The notes under the pieces are model-generated. The model was not told the origin of the DNA, searched no databases, and saw only the letters and a list, made by a program, of their open reading frames with translations. Shown here in pieces: positions 38,302-52,089 of a stretch of 64,000 bases of DNA (the stretch's first letter is position 1; the number at the start of each line of letters is the position of its first letter). The translations under genes and the position numbers were made by a program. The stretch is from Afipia massiliensis (GTDB lineage: Bacteria > Pseudomonadota > Alphaproteobacteria > Rhizobiales > Xanthobacteraceae), in the NCBI RefSeq assembly GCF_014203115.1, contig NZ_JACHIJ010000004.1, positions 496,001 through 560,000 of the forward strand. The letters run 5' to 3'.

Positions 38302-38342
38302 CGGCCAATGGCCTAGCGGCCGATCCTATCGGCCACTGGCCG
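38302..38342. repeat. Nested inverted repeats in the proB-proA spacer
   Basis: The outer arms CGGCCA (38302-38307) and TGGCCG (38337-38342) enclose GGCCGAT-CCT-ATCGGCC (38318-38334). No T-tract follows, so it is not a simple terminator. It may set the proB:proA transcript ratio. Confidence 0.45.
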
Positions 38343-38437
38343 ACCCCGCCGGGCAGCCATGTTCCCGGCGCCTCGCCGAGGCCGGATTTCTGTGCTAGGG
38401 CATGGCCTTACAAGTATCCAACCCCACATAGACCGAT

Positions 38438-39730
38438 ATGTCTGCTCCGCTTAAAGCTCTCGACGGCACACCCGACCTGACCGCGCTGATGACCGATCTC
38501 GGCGCGGGTGCGCGCCGCGCCGCGCGCGTGCTGGCGCTTGCCTCGGGCGAACAGAAGGATGCGGCGCTGGCCGCCATGGCGGCTTCGATCCGCGCCAGCG
38601 CAAAAGAAATTCTGGCCGCCAATGCCGAGGATGTTGCCGAGGCAAAAGCCGGTGGCATGAGCAGCGCCTTCGTGGATCGGCTCGCGCTCAACGACGCACG
38701 CATCAATGCGATGGCCGACGGCATCGACGTGGTCCGCGCGATCAAGGATCCCGTCGGTATCGTCACCGAAAGCTGGATGCGCCCCAACGGCATGACCATC
38801 GAGCGCGTGCGCGTGCCGCTCGGCGTCGTGGGTGTGATCTTCGAAAGCCGCCCCAACGTTGCGGCCGACGCCGGTGCGCTGTGCCTCAAATCCGGCAACG
38901 CCGTGATCCTGCGCGGCGGCTCGGACAGTTTCCGCTCGTGCCGCGCGATCCATCAATGCCTTGTCGAAGGCTTGCGCAAGGCCGGGCTCCCCGAAGAGTC
39001 GATTGCGCTGGTGCCGACCCGCGACCGCGCGGCGGTCGGCCTGATGCTTGGCGGACTGAACGGCGCGATCGATGTCATCGTGCCGCGCGGCGGCAAGAAT
39101 CTCGTCGCCCGCGTACAGGATGAAGCGCGCGTGCCGGTGTTCGCGCATCTCGAAGGCGTCAATCACGTCTATGTCGACAAGGCAGCTTCGCTCGACATGG
39201 CAAAGACGATTGTTCTCAACGCCAAGATGCGCCGGCCCGGAGTCTGCGGCGCGGCCGAAACGCTGCTGATCGACAAGGCGGCTGCGGAGACGCAGCTGAA
39301 GCCGCTGGTGACGATGCTGCTCGATGCCGGTTGCGAAGTGCGCGGCGGTGACGATATTCAGCGCGCCGATGCACGCGTAAAGCCTGTCACCGACGAGGAC
39401 TGGGCCACAGAGTACGAAGACGCCATCATCTCCGCCAAGCTGGTCAACGGCGTCGACGACGCGCTGGCGCATATCGCGCGCTATGGTTCGCATCACACCG
39501 ACGCCATCGTCACCGAGGACGCAGCGATCGCCGAGAAGTTTCTCAACGAGGTGGATTCCGCCATCGTGCTGCACAACGCCTCGACGCAGTTCGCCGACGG
39601 CGGCGAATTCGGCTTCGGCGCGGAAATCGGAATCGCCACCGGCAAATTCCACGCCCGCGGCCCGGTCGGCGCCGAGCAGTTGACGAGCTTCAAGTATCGC
39701 GTTCGCGGCACCGGACAGACACGTCCGTGA
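38438..39730 (+). CDS. proA: Gamma-glutamyl phosphate reductase
   Basis: 430 residues; reduces glutamyl-5-phosphate with NADPH to the semialdehyde in proline synthesis. The catalytic Cys is in [32 protein letters not shown] and [12 protein letters not shown] belong to the nucleotide- and substrate-binding folds. It begins 160 bases after proB, across the hairpin region. The stop overlaps the nadD GTG. Confidence 0.97.
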   Translation: MSAPLKALDGTPDLTALMTDLGAGARRAARVLALASGEQKDAALAAMAASIRASAKEILAANAEDVAEAKAGGMSSAFVDRLALNDARINAMADGIDVVRAIKDPVGIVTESWMRPNGMTIERVRVPLGVVGVIFESRPNVAADAGALCLKSGNAVILRGGSDSFRSCRAIHQCLVEGLRKAGLPEESIALVPTRDRAAVGLMLGGLNGAIDVIVPRGGKNLVARVQDEARVPVFAHLEGVNHVYVDKAASLDMAKTIVLNAKMRRPGVCGAAETLLIDKAAAETQLKPLVTMLLDAGCEVRGGDDIQRADARVKPVTDEDWATEYEDAIISAKLVNGVDDALAHIARYGSHHTDAIVTEDAAIAEKFLNEVDSAIVLHNASTQFADGGEFGFGAEIGIATGKFHARGPVGAEQLTSFKYRVRGTGQTRP

Positions 39731-40380
39731 ATTGCGCGCCCGTGAGCGACTCCGTTCATCTGCCTCGCGCCATCCCGACCCATGCCGACGGCATGCGCAT
39801 CGGTTTGCTCGGCGGATCGTTCAACCCGCCGCACGAAGCCCACCGCGCCATCAGCCTGTTTGCGCTGAAGCGATTACGGCTCGACCGCATCTGGTGGCTG
39901 GTGTCGCCCGGCAATCCCCTCAAGAACAACGGTTCGCTGCACGCTCTGCGCGAACGCATGATCGCAGCCGAGAAGGTCGCGCATCATCCGCGCATCGAGG
40001 TCAGTTGTCTCGAAACCGTCATTGGCACCCGCTACACTGCGGATACGATTTCGTATCTGCGGCGCCGCTGCTCCGGCGTACGCTTTGTATGGATCATGGG
40101 CGCCGACAATCTCGCGCAGTTCAACCGCTGGGAAAACTGGCAGCACATCGCCAGCATGGTTCCGATCGCTGTGGTCGACCGGCCGCCCGACAGCTTTCGC
40201 GCCTTATCCTCCACCGCCGCACAGACGCTGATGCCCTATCGCATCGACGAGCGCGCTGCGGGAACACTGGCGAGCCGACGTGCACCGGCCTGGACGTTCC
40301 TTACCGGACTGAAATCCAGTCTGTCGTCGACCCGGCTGAGGAACCCGGACGGAAGCTGGAAGGACGCCAATCCACGATGA
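39727..40380 (+). CDS. nadD: Nicotinate-nucleotide adenylyltransferase
   Basis: Joins nicotinate mononucleotide and ATP to deamido-NAD. The nucleotidyltransferase motif is [15 protein letters not shown] and the ISTxxR-like end is [10 protein letters not shown]. The GTG at 39727 overlaps the proA stop (GTGA); the conserved domain itself begins at an in-frame ATG at 39793, so the exact start is unsettled. Part of the obgE-rlmH run. Confidence 0.95.
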   Translation: MNCAPVSDSVHLPRAIPTHADGMRIGLLGGSFNPPHEAHRAISLFALKRLRLDRIWWLVSPGNPLKNNGSLHALRERMIAAEKVAHHPRIEVSCLETVIGTRYTADTISYLRRRCSGVRFVWIMGADNLAQFNRWENWQHIASMVPIAVVDRPPDSFRALSSTAAQTLMPYRIDERAAGTLASRRAPAWTFLTGLKSSLSSTRLRNPDGSWKDANPR

Positions 40381-40526
40381 CGTTTTCCGGCAACAGCGCG
40401 CCCCAAATCATCGCGGCGGCATCTGGAAGATTGAAACGGTTAACCCCACATGCGTATGATGAACGTGGGCGCTAGGATTCGGCGCTCGCGATACAGTGAA
40501 AGGAATGGTCCCTGACCACATCTGTA

Positions 40527-40967
40527 TTGTCCAAGGCTGCTTCGTCCAAGGCCACTGCTTCAAAGCCTCGTGCCAAAGCGATGCCTGCGTCCGTCGACCT
40601 CGTTCCCGCCCTCAAGGCGCGACCTGATGCCGACGAAACGCTGAACCTGATCCTCTCCCGCCTTGACGATATGAAGGCGGAAGAAACGGTCACCATCGAC
40701 CTCCGCGGCAAATCCTCCATCACCGACTACATGATCGTCACCTCGGGGCGGGCCAACCGCCACGTCGGCGCGATCGCGGAGAACGTCGCGAAGGGTCTCA
40801 AGGAAAGCGGAATCGCAGCCCCTCACGTCGAGGGATTGCCCAACTGCGACTGGGTGCTGATCGATTCCGGCGATGTGATCGTTCATGTGTTCAGGCCGGA
40901 AGTCCGTGAGTTCTACAATCTCGAAAAGATGTGGACCTCGGACAAGCCGGCGGCAAAGGCACGCTAA
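40527..40967 (+). CDS. rsfS: Ribosomal silencing factor RsfS
   Basis: 146 residues if started at the TTG at 40527. The RsfS core (TVTIDLRGKSSITDYMIVTSG, HVGAIAENVAKGL, DWVLIDSGDVIVHVF) binds L14 and blocks subunit joining when nutrients are low. The N-terminal 45 residues are poorly conserved, and no ATG with a clear ribosome-binding site marks the start; an ATG at 40581 is possible. Confidence 0.93.
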   Translation: MSKAASSKATASKPRAKAMPASVDLVPALKARPDADETLNLILSRLDDMKAEETVTIDLRGKSSITDYMIVTSGRANRHVGAIAENVAKGLKESGIAAPHVEGLPNCDWVLIDSGDVIVHVFRPEVREFYNLEKMWTSDKPAAKAR

Positions 40968-41022
40968 GACGCGGTGAGCCGGCGCGTATTCATGTGCTTG
41001 CGCGCATGTTAGTTTGCGCGCC

Positions 41023-41505
41023 ATGCGCATCGTTGTCATCGCCATTGGCCGCCTGAAGCAAGGCCCGGAACGGGAGCTTGCAGACCGTTATCGCGAGCGG
41101 TTCGACGACATCGGCCGCAAGCTCGGCTTTCGCGGCCTTGAGATTCACGAAATTCCCGAAAGCCGCGCGCGCGATGTGGCCGCGCGGATGGCTGACGAAG
41201 CCGCCGCGATCTCGGCACTGATTCCTGACAAATCGTCCATCATTGCGCTCGACGAGCGCGGCGAAACCATCGACAGCGCCGCATTCGCGCGGCATCTTGG
41301 CCGCTGGCGCGACGAATCGGTTCCAACCGCTGTTTTTTTAATCGGCGGAGCGGACGGACTTTCGCCAGAATTGCGGCGCAAGGTCAAACTCAGCGTTGCG
41401 TTTGGCAAAGCGACCTGGCCGCATCAGATGGTGCGCGTCATGCTGCTGGAACAGATTTACCGGGCCGCGACGATCTTATCCGGCCACCCGTACCATCGCG
41501 CGTAA
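41023..41505 (+). CDS. rlmH: 23S rRNA pseudouridine-1915 N3-methyltransferase
   Basis: 160 residues of the SPOUT methyltransferase that modifies pseudouridine 1915 of 23S rRNA on the assembled ribosome. It has VVIAIGRLK at the start, ALDERGE, FLIGGADGLSPE and the knot region HQMVRVMLLEQIYRA ending in HPYHRA. The ATG at 41023 gives the usual length; a TTG three codons upstream is ignored. Confidence 0.97.
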   Translation: MRIVVIAIGRLKQGPERELADRYRERFDDIGRKLGFRGLEIHEIPESRARDVAARMADEAAAISALIPDKSSIIALDERGETIDSAAFARHLGRWRDESVPTAVFLIGGADGLSPELRRKVKLSVAFGKATWPHQMVRVMLLEQIYRAATILSGHPYHRA

Positions 41506-41506
41506 G

Positions 41507-41526
41507 GCATGATCCTGAAATCATGC
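41507..41526. repeat. Short palindromic GCATGAT repeat after rlmH
   Basis: GCATGAT-CCTGAA-ATCATGC directly follows the rlmH stop. It is a short member of the dispersed family. Confidence 0.5.
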
Positions 41527-41558
41527 GCACTCCAAGATCCTGAAAGATCGAACTGCCC

Positions 41559-42926
41559 GTGACCGACGCGACAGGCAACACAACTCTGCTGACAGCACGC
41601 AGACTGGCGCGCGGCACAGCGCTGCCGCTGTCTCTGGTGATCTCAGCGCTTCATGTCGCGGGCGGGATTGCGCCGGCCCGCGCACAAACCGCCGTCAAGC
41701 AGGCCGCTGCGCCGGATGCTGAAACAATCAAGCAGCGCACGCAGGAACTCGACGCTGCCCGTGAGCAACAGAAGAAGGCTGCCGAACTCGAACAGAAGCT
41801 GAAAGCCGATCTCGCCGCTATCGGCCAGGACCGTACCAAACTCAACCAGCAACTGATCGGCATCGCCGGGCAGGTGCGCGACGTTGAAGGCAAAATGGCC
41901 GACACCGAAGGCCGGCTGCGCCCGCTCGATGCGCGCGAGCTTCAGATTCGCGCAGCGCTCGAATCGCGCCGGGATGAAATCTCCGAGGTGCTGGCGGCCC
42001 TGCAGCGCGCAGGACGCCGCGCGCCGCCTGCGCTGTTCGTGAGGCCCGAAGATGCGTTGCAATCGCTGCGCACCGCAATGCTGCTCGGTGCCGTCGTTCC
42101 GGAGATGCGGACCCGCGCCGCCAAGCTCGCCAGTGACCTCGGCGAACTGGTGAGCCTGCGCAAAAACATCGCGGAAGAGCGCGACCGGCTGGCGGTCGAC
42201 CGCGACAAGCTCAATGACGATCGGACGCGGCTCGCCGCACTGGTGCAGGAGCGACAGAAAAAGCAGACCGACACCGAGAAAGACATGGAAGCGGAGCGGC
42301 AGCGCGCCATCGCGTTGTCGAAGCAGACCGAGAATCTTCAGGACCTGATCGCCAAGATGGAGCAGGACGTGAAGGCGGCCGCGAAGGCTGCGGCGGCGGC
42401 CGAACTGAAGGGCACGCCGGCATCGCTGAACGGCAAACCCAATCTGGGCGCCCTGAAGGACCCGGCCCGATTGAGCCCGGCGATCGCCTTCGGTTCCGCC
42501 AAGGGGCTTCTGCCAATCCCGGTTAACGGCACCCGGATCCGCAGTTTTGGCGGTTCCGACGGCGCCGGAAGCCAGGAAAAGGGCATTTCCATCGCCACCC
42601 GGCCCGGAGCGCAGGTCACAACGCCTTGTGATGGTTGGGTTGTTTACTCAGGCCCGTTCCGGAGCTACGGACAACTCTTGATCCTCAATGCGGGCGGCGG
42701 GTATCATGTCCTGATCGCCGGGATGGAACGTATTTCGGTCACGATCGGGCAGTTTGTTCTGACAGGAGAACCGGTCGCGACCATGGGGACCACGTCTCAG
42801 GTCGCGTCAATTCTGGCGGCAACGTCTAGCCAGCCTGTGCTCTATATCGAGTTCCGTAAGGACGGCACTCCAATCGATTCTGGTCCATGGTGGGCCGCAA
42901 GTGAAGGCCAAAAGGTTCGCGGATGA
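41559..42926 (+). CDS. envC: EnvC-type murein hydrolase activator (degenerate M23/LytM)
   Basis: 455 residues, start GTG. An export signal (about 10-45) is followed by long coiled coils (about 50-290) and a C-terminal LytM fold (about 325-450). The zinc ligands of active M23 enzymes are missing: the HxGxD region reads EKGISIA, and HxH reads VLYIEF. So it should not cut peptidoglycan itself but activate amidases at division, as EnvC does. It overlaps ctpA by 4 bases. Confidence 0.9.
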   Translation: MTDATGNTTLLTARRLARGTALPLSLVISALHVAGGIAPARAQTAVKQAAAPDAETIKQRTQELDAAREQQKKAAELEQKLKADLAAIGQDRTKLNQQLIGIAGQVRDVEGKMADTEGRLRPLDARELQIRAALESRRDEISEVLAALQRAGRRAPPALFVRPEDALQSLRTAMLLGAVVPEMRTRAAKLASDLGELVSLRKNIAEERDRLAVDRDKLNDDRTRLAALVQERQKKQTDTEKDMEAERQRAIALSKQTENLQDLIAKMEQDVKAAAKAAAAAELKGTPASLNGKPNLGALKDPARLSPAIAFGSAKGLLPIPVNGTRIRSFGGSDGAGSQEKGISIATRPGAQVTTPCDGWVVYSGPFRSYGQLLILNAGGGYHVLIAGMERISVTIGQFVLTGEPVATMGTTSQVASILAATSSQPVLYIEFRKDGTPIDSGPWWAASEGQKVRG

Positions 42927-44266
42927 TGCGCAAGACTTCCCTGGTTCTCCTCAGCGTCGCAGCAGGCGCGGCGGCCACTCTCTTCCTCACCCAGCCCCGC
43001 TCGGCGTTGGTCGGATCGACGGCGCGCGCTGCGTCGTCTGACACCTACCGTCAGCTCAACCTGTTCGGCGATGTGTTCGAACGCGTTCGCAGCGATTACG
43101 TCGAGAAGCCGGACGACAGCAAACTGGTCGAGACCGCGATCAGCGGCATGCTCACCGGTCTCGATCCGCACTCCAGCTACATGGATACGAAGAGCTTCCG
43201 CGACATGCAGGTGCAGACGCGCGGCGAATTCGGCGGCCTCGGCATCGAGGTCACGATGGAAGACGGCCTCATCAAGGTTGTGTCGCCCATCGACGAGACG
43301 CCCGCCTCCAAGGCCGGCATCATGGCCAACGACATCATTTCCTATCTCGACGATGAAGCGGTGCAGGGTCTCACCCTGAATCAGGCCGTCGAGAAAATGC
43401 GCGGCCCGGTCAATACCAAGATCAAGCTCAAGATCATTCGCAAGGGCCAGGACAAGCCGATCGAAGTCACGCTGGTGCGCGACAACATCCGCGTCCGCTC
43501 GGTGCGCGCCCGCGTCGAAAGCGACGATATCGCCTATATCCGCATCACCACCTTCAACGAGCAGACTACCGAAGGCCTGAAGCGCGAGATGGCGAACCTG
43601 ACCACGCAGATCGGTCCGGACAAGATCAAGGGCTACATCCTCGACATGCGCAACAATCCGGGCGGCTTGCTTGAAGAGGCCGTGTCGGTCTCCGACGCAT
43701 TCCTGGATCGCGGCGAGATCGTTTCGACCCGTGGCCGCAACGCCGAGGAAACCCAGCGCCGCACCGCCAAGCCCGGCGACCTCGCCAAGGGTAAGCCGGT
43801 GATCGTGCTAATCAACGGCGGCTCGGCCTCGGCGTCGGAAATCGTCGCCGGCGCGCTGCAGGATCACAAGCGCGCGACGCTGCTCGGCAGCCGCTCGTTC
43901 GGCAAGGGATCGGTGCAGACCATCATCCCGCTCGGCTCCGGCAACGGCGCGCTGCGGCTGACCACGGCCCGCTACTTCACGCCGTCGGGCAAATCGATCC
44001 AGGCCAAGGGCATCATTCCGGATATCGAGGTCCTGCAGGACGTTCCTGACGATCTCAAGTCGAAGACCGACACCAAGGGTGAAGCCTCGCTGCGCGGTCA
44101 TCTCAAGGCCGAGGGCCAGGAAGAAACCGGATCGCAGTCCTATGTCCCGCCGGATGCCAAGAACGACAAGGCGCTCAAGATGGCCGCCGATCTCCTCCAT
44201 GGCATCAAGCAGACCACGTCGGCTCCGGCGCCGACCGACAAGGCCTCGAACAAGGCTGCGAACTAA
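42923..44266 (+). CDS. ctpA: Carboxy-terminal processing protease, S41 family
   Basis: A 447-residue periplasmic Ser/Lys protease. It has a signal or anchor segment at 5-35, a PDZ domain at about 100-185 (GLGIEVTMEDG), then the S41 domain with the Ser in GGSASASEIV (about 303) and the Lys in SFGKGSVQT (about 328). The C-terminal tail is disordered and Lys/Ala-rich. The start overlaps the envC stop, so the two are coupled; both belong to cell-wall maintenance. Confidence 0.96.
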   Translation: MMRKTSLVLLSVAAGAAATLFLTQPRSALVGSTARAASSDTYRQLNLFGDVFERVRSDYVEKPDDSKLVETAISGMLTGLDPHSSYMDTKSFRDMQVQTRGEFGGLGIEVTMEDGLIKVVSPIDETPASKAGIMANDIISYLDDEAVQGLTLNQAVEKMRGPVNTKIKLKIIRKGQDKPIEVTLVRDNIRVRSVRARVESDDIAYIRITTFNEQTTEGLKREMANLTTQIGPDKIKGYILDMRNNPGGLLEEAVSVSDAFLDRGEIVSTRGRNAEETQRRTAKPGDLAKGKPVIVLINGGSASASEIVAGALQDHKRATLLGSRSFGKGSVQTIIPLGSGNGALRLTTARYFTPSGKSIQAKGIIPDIEVLQDVPDDLKSKTDTKGEASLRGHLKAEGQEETGSQSYVPPDAKNDKALKMAADLLHGIKQTTSAPAPTDKASNKAAN

Positions 44267-44294
44267 CAGCGCAGACAAGTTCCTTTATCTGATC

Positions 44295-44321
44295 AAGGGC
44301 GGCTTCCGGGCCGCCCTTTTT
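44295..44321 (+). terminator. Intrinsic terminator after ctpA
   Basis: AAGGGCGGC, loop TTCCGG, GCCGCCCTT, then a T-tract. It separates envC-ctpA from the next gene. Confidence 0.85.
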
Positions 44322-44425
44322 CATTGCGGCTTTGGTGCCTTGGGCGCTCGGAACTCAAGCCTTGACGTCCCGCCCTGCCGGGGCCGTGGTAGGATTCGCG
44401 GATTGATTCGCGGGGGTTGAGCGCA

Positions 44426-45628
44426 GTGACAACCGACGATCTGAGCGCGCCGCTCGGACAAGATCGGCCGCGCAAGCGGCAATACAGGCTTCCGTTTAGT
44501 GCGCCACAGGCGATCGCGGGGCTGTGCGGCCTGTTTCTAACGACCTTCCTCGGCTTTGCAATTTTCAACCATAACCCGATGGGCGGCGAGCCTTTGGCGC
44601 GGGTGTCCTACGATCCCACCACGCTGCCCGGCGAGGGCGCAGCGAAATCTGCCGGCCCTGCGCCTGCAATGCCCAAGGAGGCTACCGCTGCCGCGAAGGA
44701 GCCCGTCAGCGGCCGTCAGACAGTGACCATCATCGACGGTTCCAGCGGCGCACGACAGGACGTGATGATCGGCGCCGGACCCGACGCCGCGGCGAAGACC
44801 GATGCCCAGAGCGCGGTGATGGCCGGCGTCAATCCGAAGCTGCTCGAGCCGTCACGCTACGGCATGATCCCCGTCACCGCCGATGGATTGAAATCCTTTC
44901 GCGTCTATGCCGCCGGCAGCGATACTGAGCGCGCCAGCGCGGCCAAGAAGCCGACGATCGCCATCGTTGTGACCGGCCTCGGCGTTGGCGCCGCGAAAAC
45001 CGCCGACGCCATCACCAAGCTCCCGGGCGCCGTGACACTCGCATTCACGCCTTACGGTTCGGATCCCGGCAAACTGGTCGAGCGCGCCCGCGCGCAGAAG
45101 CACGAAGTGCTGCTGCAGGTTCCGATGGAGCCTTTCGACTATCCGGACAACGATCCCGGACCGCAGACGCTGCTCACGACGTTGTCCGCCGAGCAGAACG
45201 CCGACCGCTTGGCCTGGCATATGAGCCGGTTTCAGGGTTACGTCGGCATCGCCAACTTCATGGGGTCGCGCTTCGTCGCGACCGACGCGGCGATGCAGCC
45301 GCTCGTCAAGGAAGCGGCCCGGCGCGGACTCGCATGGCTCGACGACGGCAGCGCGCCGCGCAGCGTTGCGGGCGTGATCGCGGAAGGACAGGCGATGCCG
45401 TTCGCGAAAGCCGATGTCAGCATCGACACCGTGCCGACACCGGCCGAAATCGACCGGGCGCTGACGCGGCTGGAAACACTCGCGAAGGAGCGCGGATCTG
45501 CCGTCGGCATCGCATCCGCTTTGCCGATTTCGATTGAGCGAATCGGAACCTGGGCGAAGCAACTCGAGGCCCGCGGCATCGCGCTGGTGCCGTTGACAAC
45601 GGCGATGCTGAAACCAAAATCAAGCTAG
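44426..45628 (+). CDS. Divergent polysaccharide deacetylase family protein (YibQ-like)
   Basis: About 400 residues. One TM anchor (IAGLCGLFLTTFLGFAIF) near 35-52, a low-complexity linker to about 160, then the PF04748 domain (IAIVVTGLGVG, VTLAFTPYG, EVLLQVPMEPFDYP, GIANFMGSRF). Members are periplasmic and adjoin envC-ctpA in many Proteobacteria; catalysis is not established. The GTG at 44426 has GGGGG 9 bases upstream and is preferred over the TTG at 44417. Confidence 0.9.
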   Translation: MTTDDLSAPLGQDRPRKRQYRLPFSAPQAIAGLCGLFLTTFLGFAIFNHNPMGGEPLARVSYDPTTLPGEGAAKSAGPAPAMPKEATAAAKEPVSGRQTVTIIDGSSGARQDVMIGAGPDAAAKTDAQSAVMAGVNPKLLEPSRYGMIPVTADGLKSFRVYAAGSDTERASAAKKPTIAIVVTGLGVGAAKTADAITKLPGAVTLAFTPYGSDPGKLVERARAQKHEVLLQVPMEPFDYPDNDPGPQTLLTTLSAEQNADRLAWHMSRFQGYVGIANFMGSRFVATDAAMQPLVKEAARRGLAWLDDGSAPRSVAGVIAEGQAMPFAKADVSIDTVPTPAEIDRALTRLETLAKERGSAVGIASALPISIERIGTWAKQLEARGIALVPLTTAMLKPKSS

Positions 45629-45733
45629 GCGTGATCGGCAAAGCCGGAACCAGGTGTTCCGGCGCTCTCGCGTGAACGAACGAATAGAGTGCGGCTGGCG
45701 CGCTTGGACGGCTGGATCAAAGGCTTAAGCAGG

Positions 45734-46234
45734 ATGGCGCGTTACGACGATCTGCCCTACCGGACCTGCGTCGGCATCATGCTGATCAATCCGGACGGAC
45801 TCGTGTTCATCGGCCGCCGCGCCAGCGGTCCGGAGCATGTCGATCAAACCCATGTCTGGCAGATGCCTCAGGGCGGCGTCGATAGCGGCGAAGACACATG
45901 GGCCGCCGCCAAGCGTGAACTTTATGAAGAGACCAACGCCCGTTCGGTGGAGAAGCTGGGCGAAGTGCCGGAATGGCTGACCTACGATATTCCGCGCACC
46001 GTCGCCGGCCGCGCCTGGAAGGGCCGGTTTCGCGGACAAAAGCAGAAATGGTACGCGCTCCGATTCACCGGCAAGGACAGCGAGATCAACGTCGCTTCAC
46101 CGGCCGGCCACAAGCCGGAGTTCATCGACTGGCGCTGGGAGCCGATGAAGAATCTTCCCGAGCTGATCGTGCCGTTCAAGCGGCCGGTCTATGAGCGGGT
46201 GGTCAAGGAATTCACCAGGTTCGCCGGGAAATAA
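45734..46234 (+). CDS. rppH: RNA pyrophosphohydrolase (Nudix)
   Basis: 166 residues; removes pyrophosphate from mRNA 5' ends and so starts decay, or cleaves dinucleoside polyphosphates. The Nudix box runs about 47-69 ([10 protein letters not shown], then RELYEETNA). The ATG at 45734 has AGG upstream and gives the canonical [12 protein letters not shown] start. It is the last plus-strand gene before the shared terminator. Confidence 0.95.
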   Translation: MARYDDLPYRTCVGIMLINPDGLVFIGRRASGPEHVDQTHVWQMPQGGVDSGEDTWAAAKRELYEETNARSVEKLGEVPEWLTYDIPRTVAGRAWKGRFRGQKQKWYALRFTGKDSEINVASPAGHKPEFIDWRWEPMKNLPELIVPFKRPVYERVVKEFTRFAGK

Positions 46235-46248
46235 TAAGTCCAGAATGC

Positions 46249-46276
46249 AAAAAAGCCCTGCAGTGCAGGGCTTTTT
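46249..46276. terminator. Bidirectional terminator between rppH and atpC
   Basis: AAAAAAGCCCTGCA followed by its mirror TGCAGGGCTTTTT, between convergent genes. It should stop both transcripts. Confidence 0.9.
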
Positions 46277-46294
46277 GACTTCGATGTAACAACG

Positions 46295-46705
46295 TCAATG
46301 CATCGCTGTTGAATTGACGATCTGCCGCTGGATGGTCTTGAAGTGATCGAGCCGCTCGATCGCCTGATCGAGAACCGAGCCTTCCTTTTCCTTCAGATCC
46401 TCTTCCATCTGAGCGATCTTGTCGGCGAAGGCAGCCGCGTCGAGTTCAGCCACCGACGTTGCGGTATCGGCCAGAACCGTGAGGCCCTTCTCGGAGATTT
46501 CCGCAAGACCGCCAAGCACGATGATCTTCTCGTGCTTGCCGCCGACGGTCACGGTCATGATGCCGGGACGAATGCTCGCCACCAGCGGCGCATGGCCAGC
46601 CATCACGCCGAGGTCGCCCTCGACGCCGGGAATATCGACCTGCTCGACTTCGCCCGAGAAGGCGATTCTTTCAGGTGATACGAGATCGAAGTGAAAGGTG
46701 GCCAT
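46295..46705 (-). CDS. atpC: F1 ATP synthase epsilon subunit
   Basis: 136 residues; central-stalk subunit that couples and inhibits F1. The beta-sandwich ([40 protein letters not shown]) is followed by a helical C-terminus. Last gene of atpHAGDC. Confidence 0.96.
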   Translation of the reverse strand: MATFHFDLVSPERIAFSGEVEQVDIPGVEGDLGVMAGHAPLVASIRPGIMTVTVGGKHEKIIVLGGLAEISEKGLTVLADTATSVAELDAAAFADKIAQMEEDLKEKEGSVLDQAIERLDHFKTIQRQIVNSTAMH

Positions 46706-46710
46706 CGTGA

Positions 46711-48153
<1,443 letters not shown>

Positions 48154-48181
48154 TTAAAACTCGGTCTATGCGGCGGTTGGC

Positions 48182-49060
48182 CTAGATGGCCTCGGCGCCG
48201 GAGATGATTTCGATCAGTTCCTTGGTAATCATCGCCTGGCGGGTGCGGTTGTAGATCAGCGTCTGCTTGCGGATCATGTCGCCGGCGTTGCGGGTCGCGT
48301 TGTCCATGGCGCTCATCTGCGCGCCGTAGAACGACGCGTTGTTTTCGAGCAGCGCACGGAAAACCTGCACCGCGAGGTTGCGCGGCAGCAGGCTTGAGAG
48401 AATCTCGTCTTCGGCCGGTTCGTAATCGTAAACCGCGGTCGCGCCGTTCGCGGCTTCCTTTTCTTCGAGCACGAGCGGAATGATCTGCTGGGCGGTCGGG
48501 ATCTGCGCGATCACCGACTTGAAGCGCGAATAGAACAGCGTGCAGACGTCGAAGTCGCCCGCCTCGAACATCGCGACGACTTGCTTGGCGACGTCTTCGG
48601 CATTCCTGAAGCCGAGCACCTTCACCGAGCGCAGTTCGACGTTGCCGACGATCTGCTTGTCGAACTGGCGGCGGAGCTGCTCGTAACCCTTGCGTCCGAC
48701 GCAGAAGAACTTGACCTCTTTGCCCTGGCTCATCAGGGACAGGGCCCGCTCGCGCGCCAGGCGCACGATGGAGGAGTTGAAGGCGCCCGACAGGCCGCGC
48801 TCGCCGGTGCAGACCAGCAGCAGGTGAACCTTGTCGTTGCCAGTGCCGGCAAGCAATGCCGGCGCGTTGCCGGATCCGGCCGCAGCACCCGCGATGTTGC
48901 TGATCACCGCGTCCATGCGCTCGGCATAGGGACGCGCCGCTTCGGCCGCGGTCTGGGCACGGCGCAACTTCGACGCCGCAACCATCTGCATGGCCTTGGT
49001 GATCTTCTGCGTCGCCTTGGTCGAGGCGATGCGGACACGCATGTCCTTAAGAGACGCCAT
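48182..49060 (-). CDS. atpG: F1 ATP synthase gamma subunit
   Basis: 292 residues; rotor shaft in F1. The N-terminal coiled helix ([20 protein letters not shown]) and the C-terminal signature [20 protein letters not shown] are present. The 84-base gap to atpA upstream holds a hairpin. Confidence 0.98.
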   Translation of the reverse strand: MASLKDMRVRIASTKATQKITKAMQMVAASKLRRAQTAAEAARPYAERMDAVISNIAGAAAGSGNAPALLAGTGNDKVHLLLVCTGERGLSGAFNSSIVRLARERALSLMSQGKEVKFFCVGRKGYEQLRRQFDKQIVGNVELRSVKVLGFRNAEDVAKQVVAMFEAGDFDVCTLFYSRFKSVIAQIPTAQQIIPLVLEEKEAANGATAVYDYEPAEDEILSSLLPRNLAVQVFRALLENNASFYGAQMSAMDNATRNAGDMIRKQTLIYNRTRQAMITKELIEIISGAEAI

Positions 49061-49111
49061 TCTTTATCTCACCCTGACGATCCAGCCTCACGCCGGATCG
49101 CAACCCCAGTT

Positions 49112-49139
49112 TCGCCGCGCGCGCAAATCGGCGCGGCGA
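49112..49139 (-). promoter_or_regulatory. Intercistronic hairpin between atpA and atpG
   Basis: TCGCCGCG (49112-49119) pairs with CGCGGCGA (49132-49139) around 12 bases. No T-tract, so it is more likely an mRNA-stability or processing element than a terminator. Confidence 0.45.
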
Positions 49140-49144
49140 TGATC

Positions 49145-51237
<2,093 letters not shown>

Positions 51238-52089
51238 AAATATCTCTTCTAAGCTGTCGAATGCCCAAGGATAAGTTTCATCGCTGCAGTCTGGTGCCAG
51301 TGCGACACCAAGCGATCCAAGTCCTTGGAATTCAAGCGGGACTTCGATTTCTGGCCGGAGCGACATGCCCAGCAGCCTAAAATCGCGGTTTTGCTAACAT
51401 AGGGCGCGCGCAGGTGCAACATGACGACGATTGCGAACGCGTTTTTGGCGGCGCCGGTTTGTCGCACGCGCGCATCGCGTAGTTTGAGCAGCACGCCGGG
51501 ACAGAAACCCTGAGCGTTTTGCTGCGGCTCATTGCAGGAGCTTGGTGGAAATAACTTCACAAGCGGGGAGCGGCAGCAGGGCCGCAACCTCTGCCGCCAA
51601 TCCTCGTGCCCGCTCCGGCGCAACAACCTCGCCTTCTACGCCACCGAGAGAGACTACGGCCCATATAGGGAACCGGTTGGTACCCAATCCACAGCGCGCG
51701 ACTCCCGATTCGGCCGACAGGCTCGCTCGGGCCCGAGATTGGACTGAAAACCGTCAAATCTGGCAACGAGCTCCCCGCCTTACGCATGCAGCATTGCAAT
51801 TATCGCATTTCATTAACGAATTTGGCGACTTCGCTTTTACTAGGCGAAACCTATACTTATGAAAACTATTAAGTATCTACATGTATAGTATAGTTGATAA
51901 TCTTTATTTTTCAAATATTCAGCAAGAAACTGAGGCTAATTTGTATTGGCCTCAAAAAATTCTAGCGTTTTGGAACAAAATCGCTCGCCGCGCTTATGCC
52001 TCATTATTGAATGAACCGTCCGGCTACGTAAACACTGGCTCGATTTAGCCAGCCGTTGGATGGATATACCAATTGTGAGGGACAACTAT
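51238..52089. other. 852-base gene-free stretch between atpH and the RlpA-like gene
   Basis: No convincing gene on either strand; short open frames here lack ribosome-binding sites and protein-like sequence. Positions about 51860-51970 are clearly AT-rich against GC-rich surroundings and include an inverted repeat TGAGGC...GCCTCA. The stretch should contain the atpH promoter (leftward) and the promoter of the RlpA-like gene (rightward), but no clear boxes were found. Confidence 0.6.

Noticed and set aside
51930-51960. Inverted repeat TGAGGC...GCCTCA as a terminator
   Set aside because: The stem is followed by an A-run, not a T-run, on the plus strand, and there is no transcript end expected there on the minus strand.
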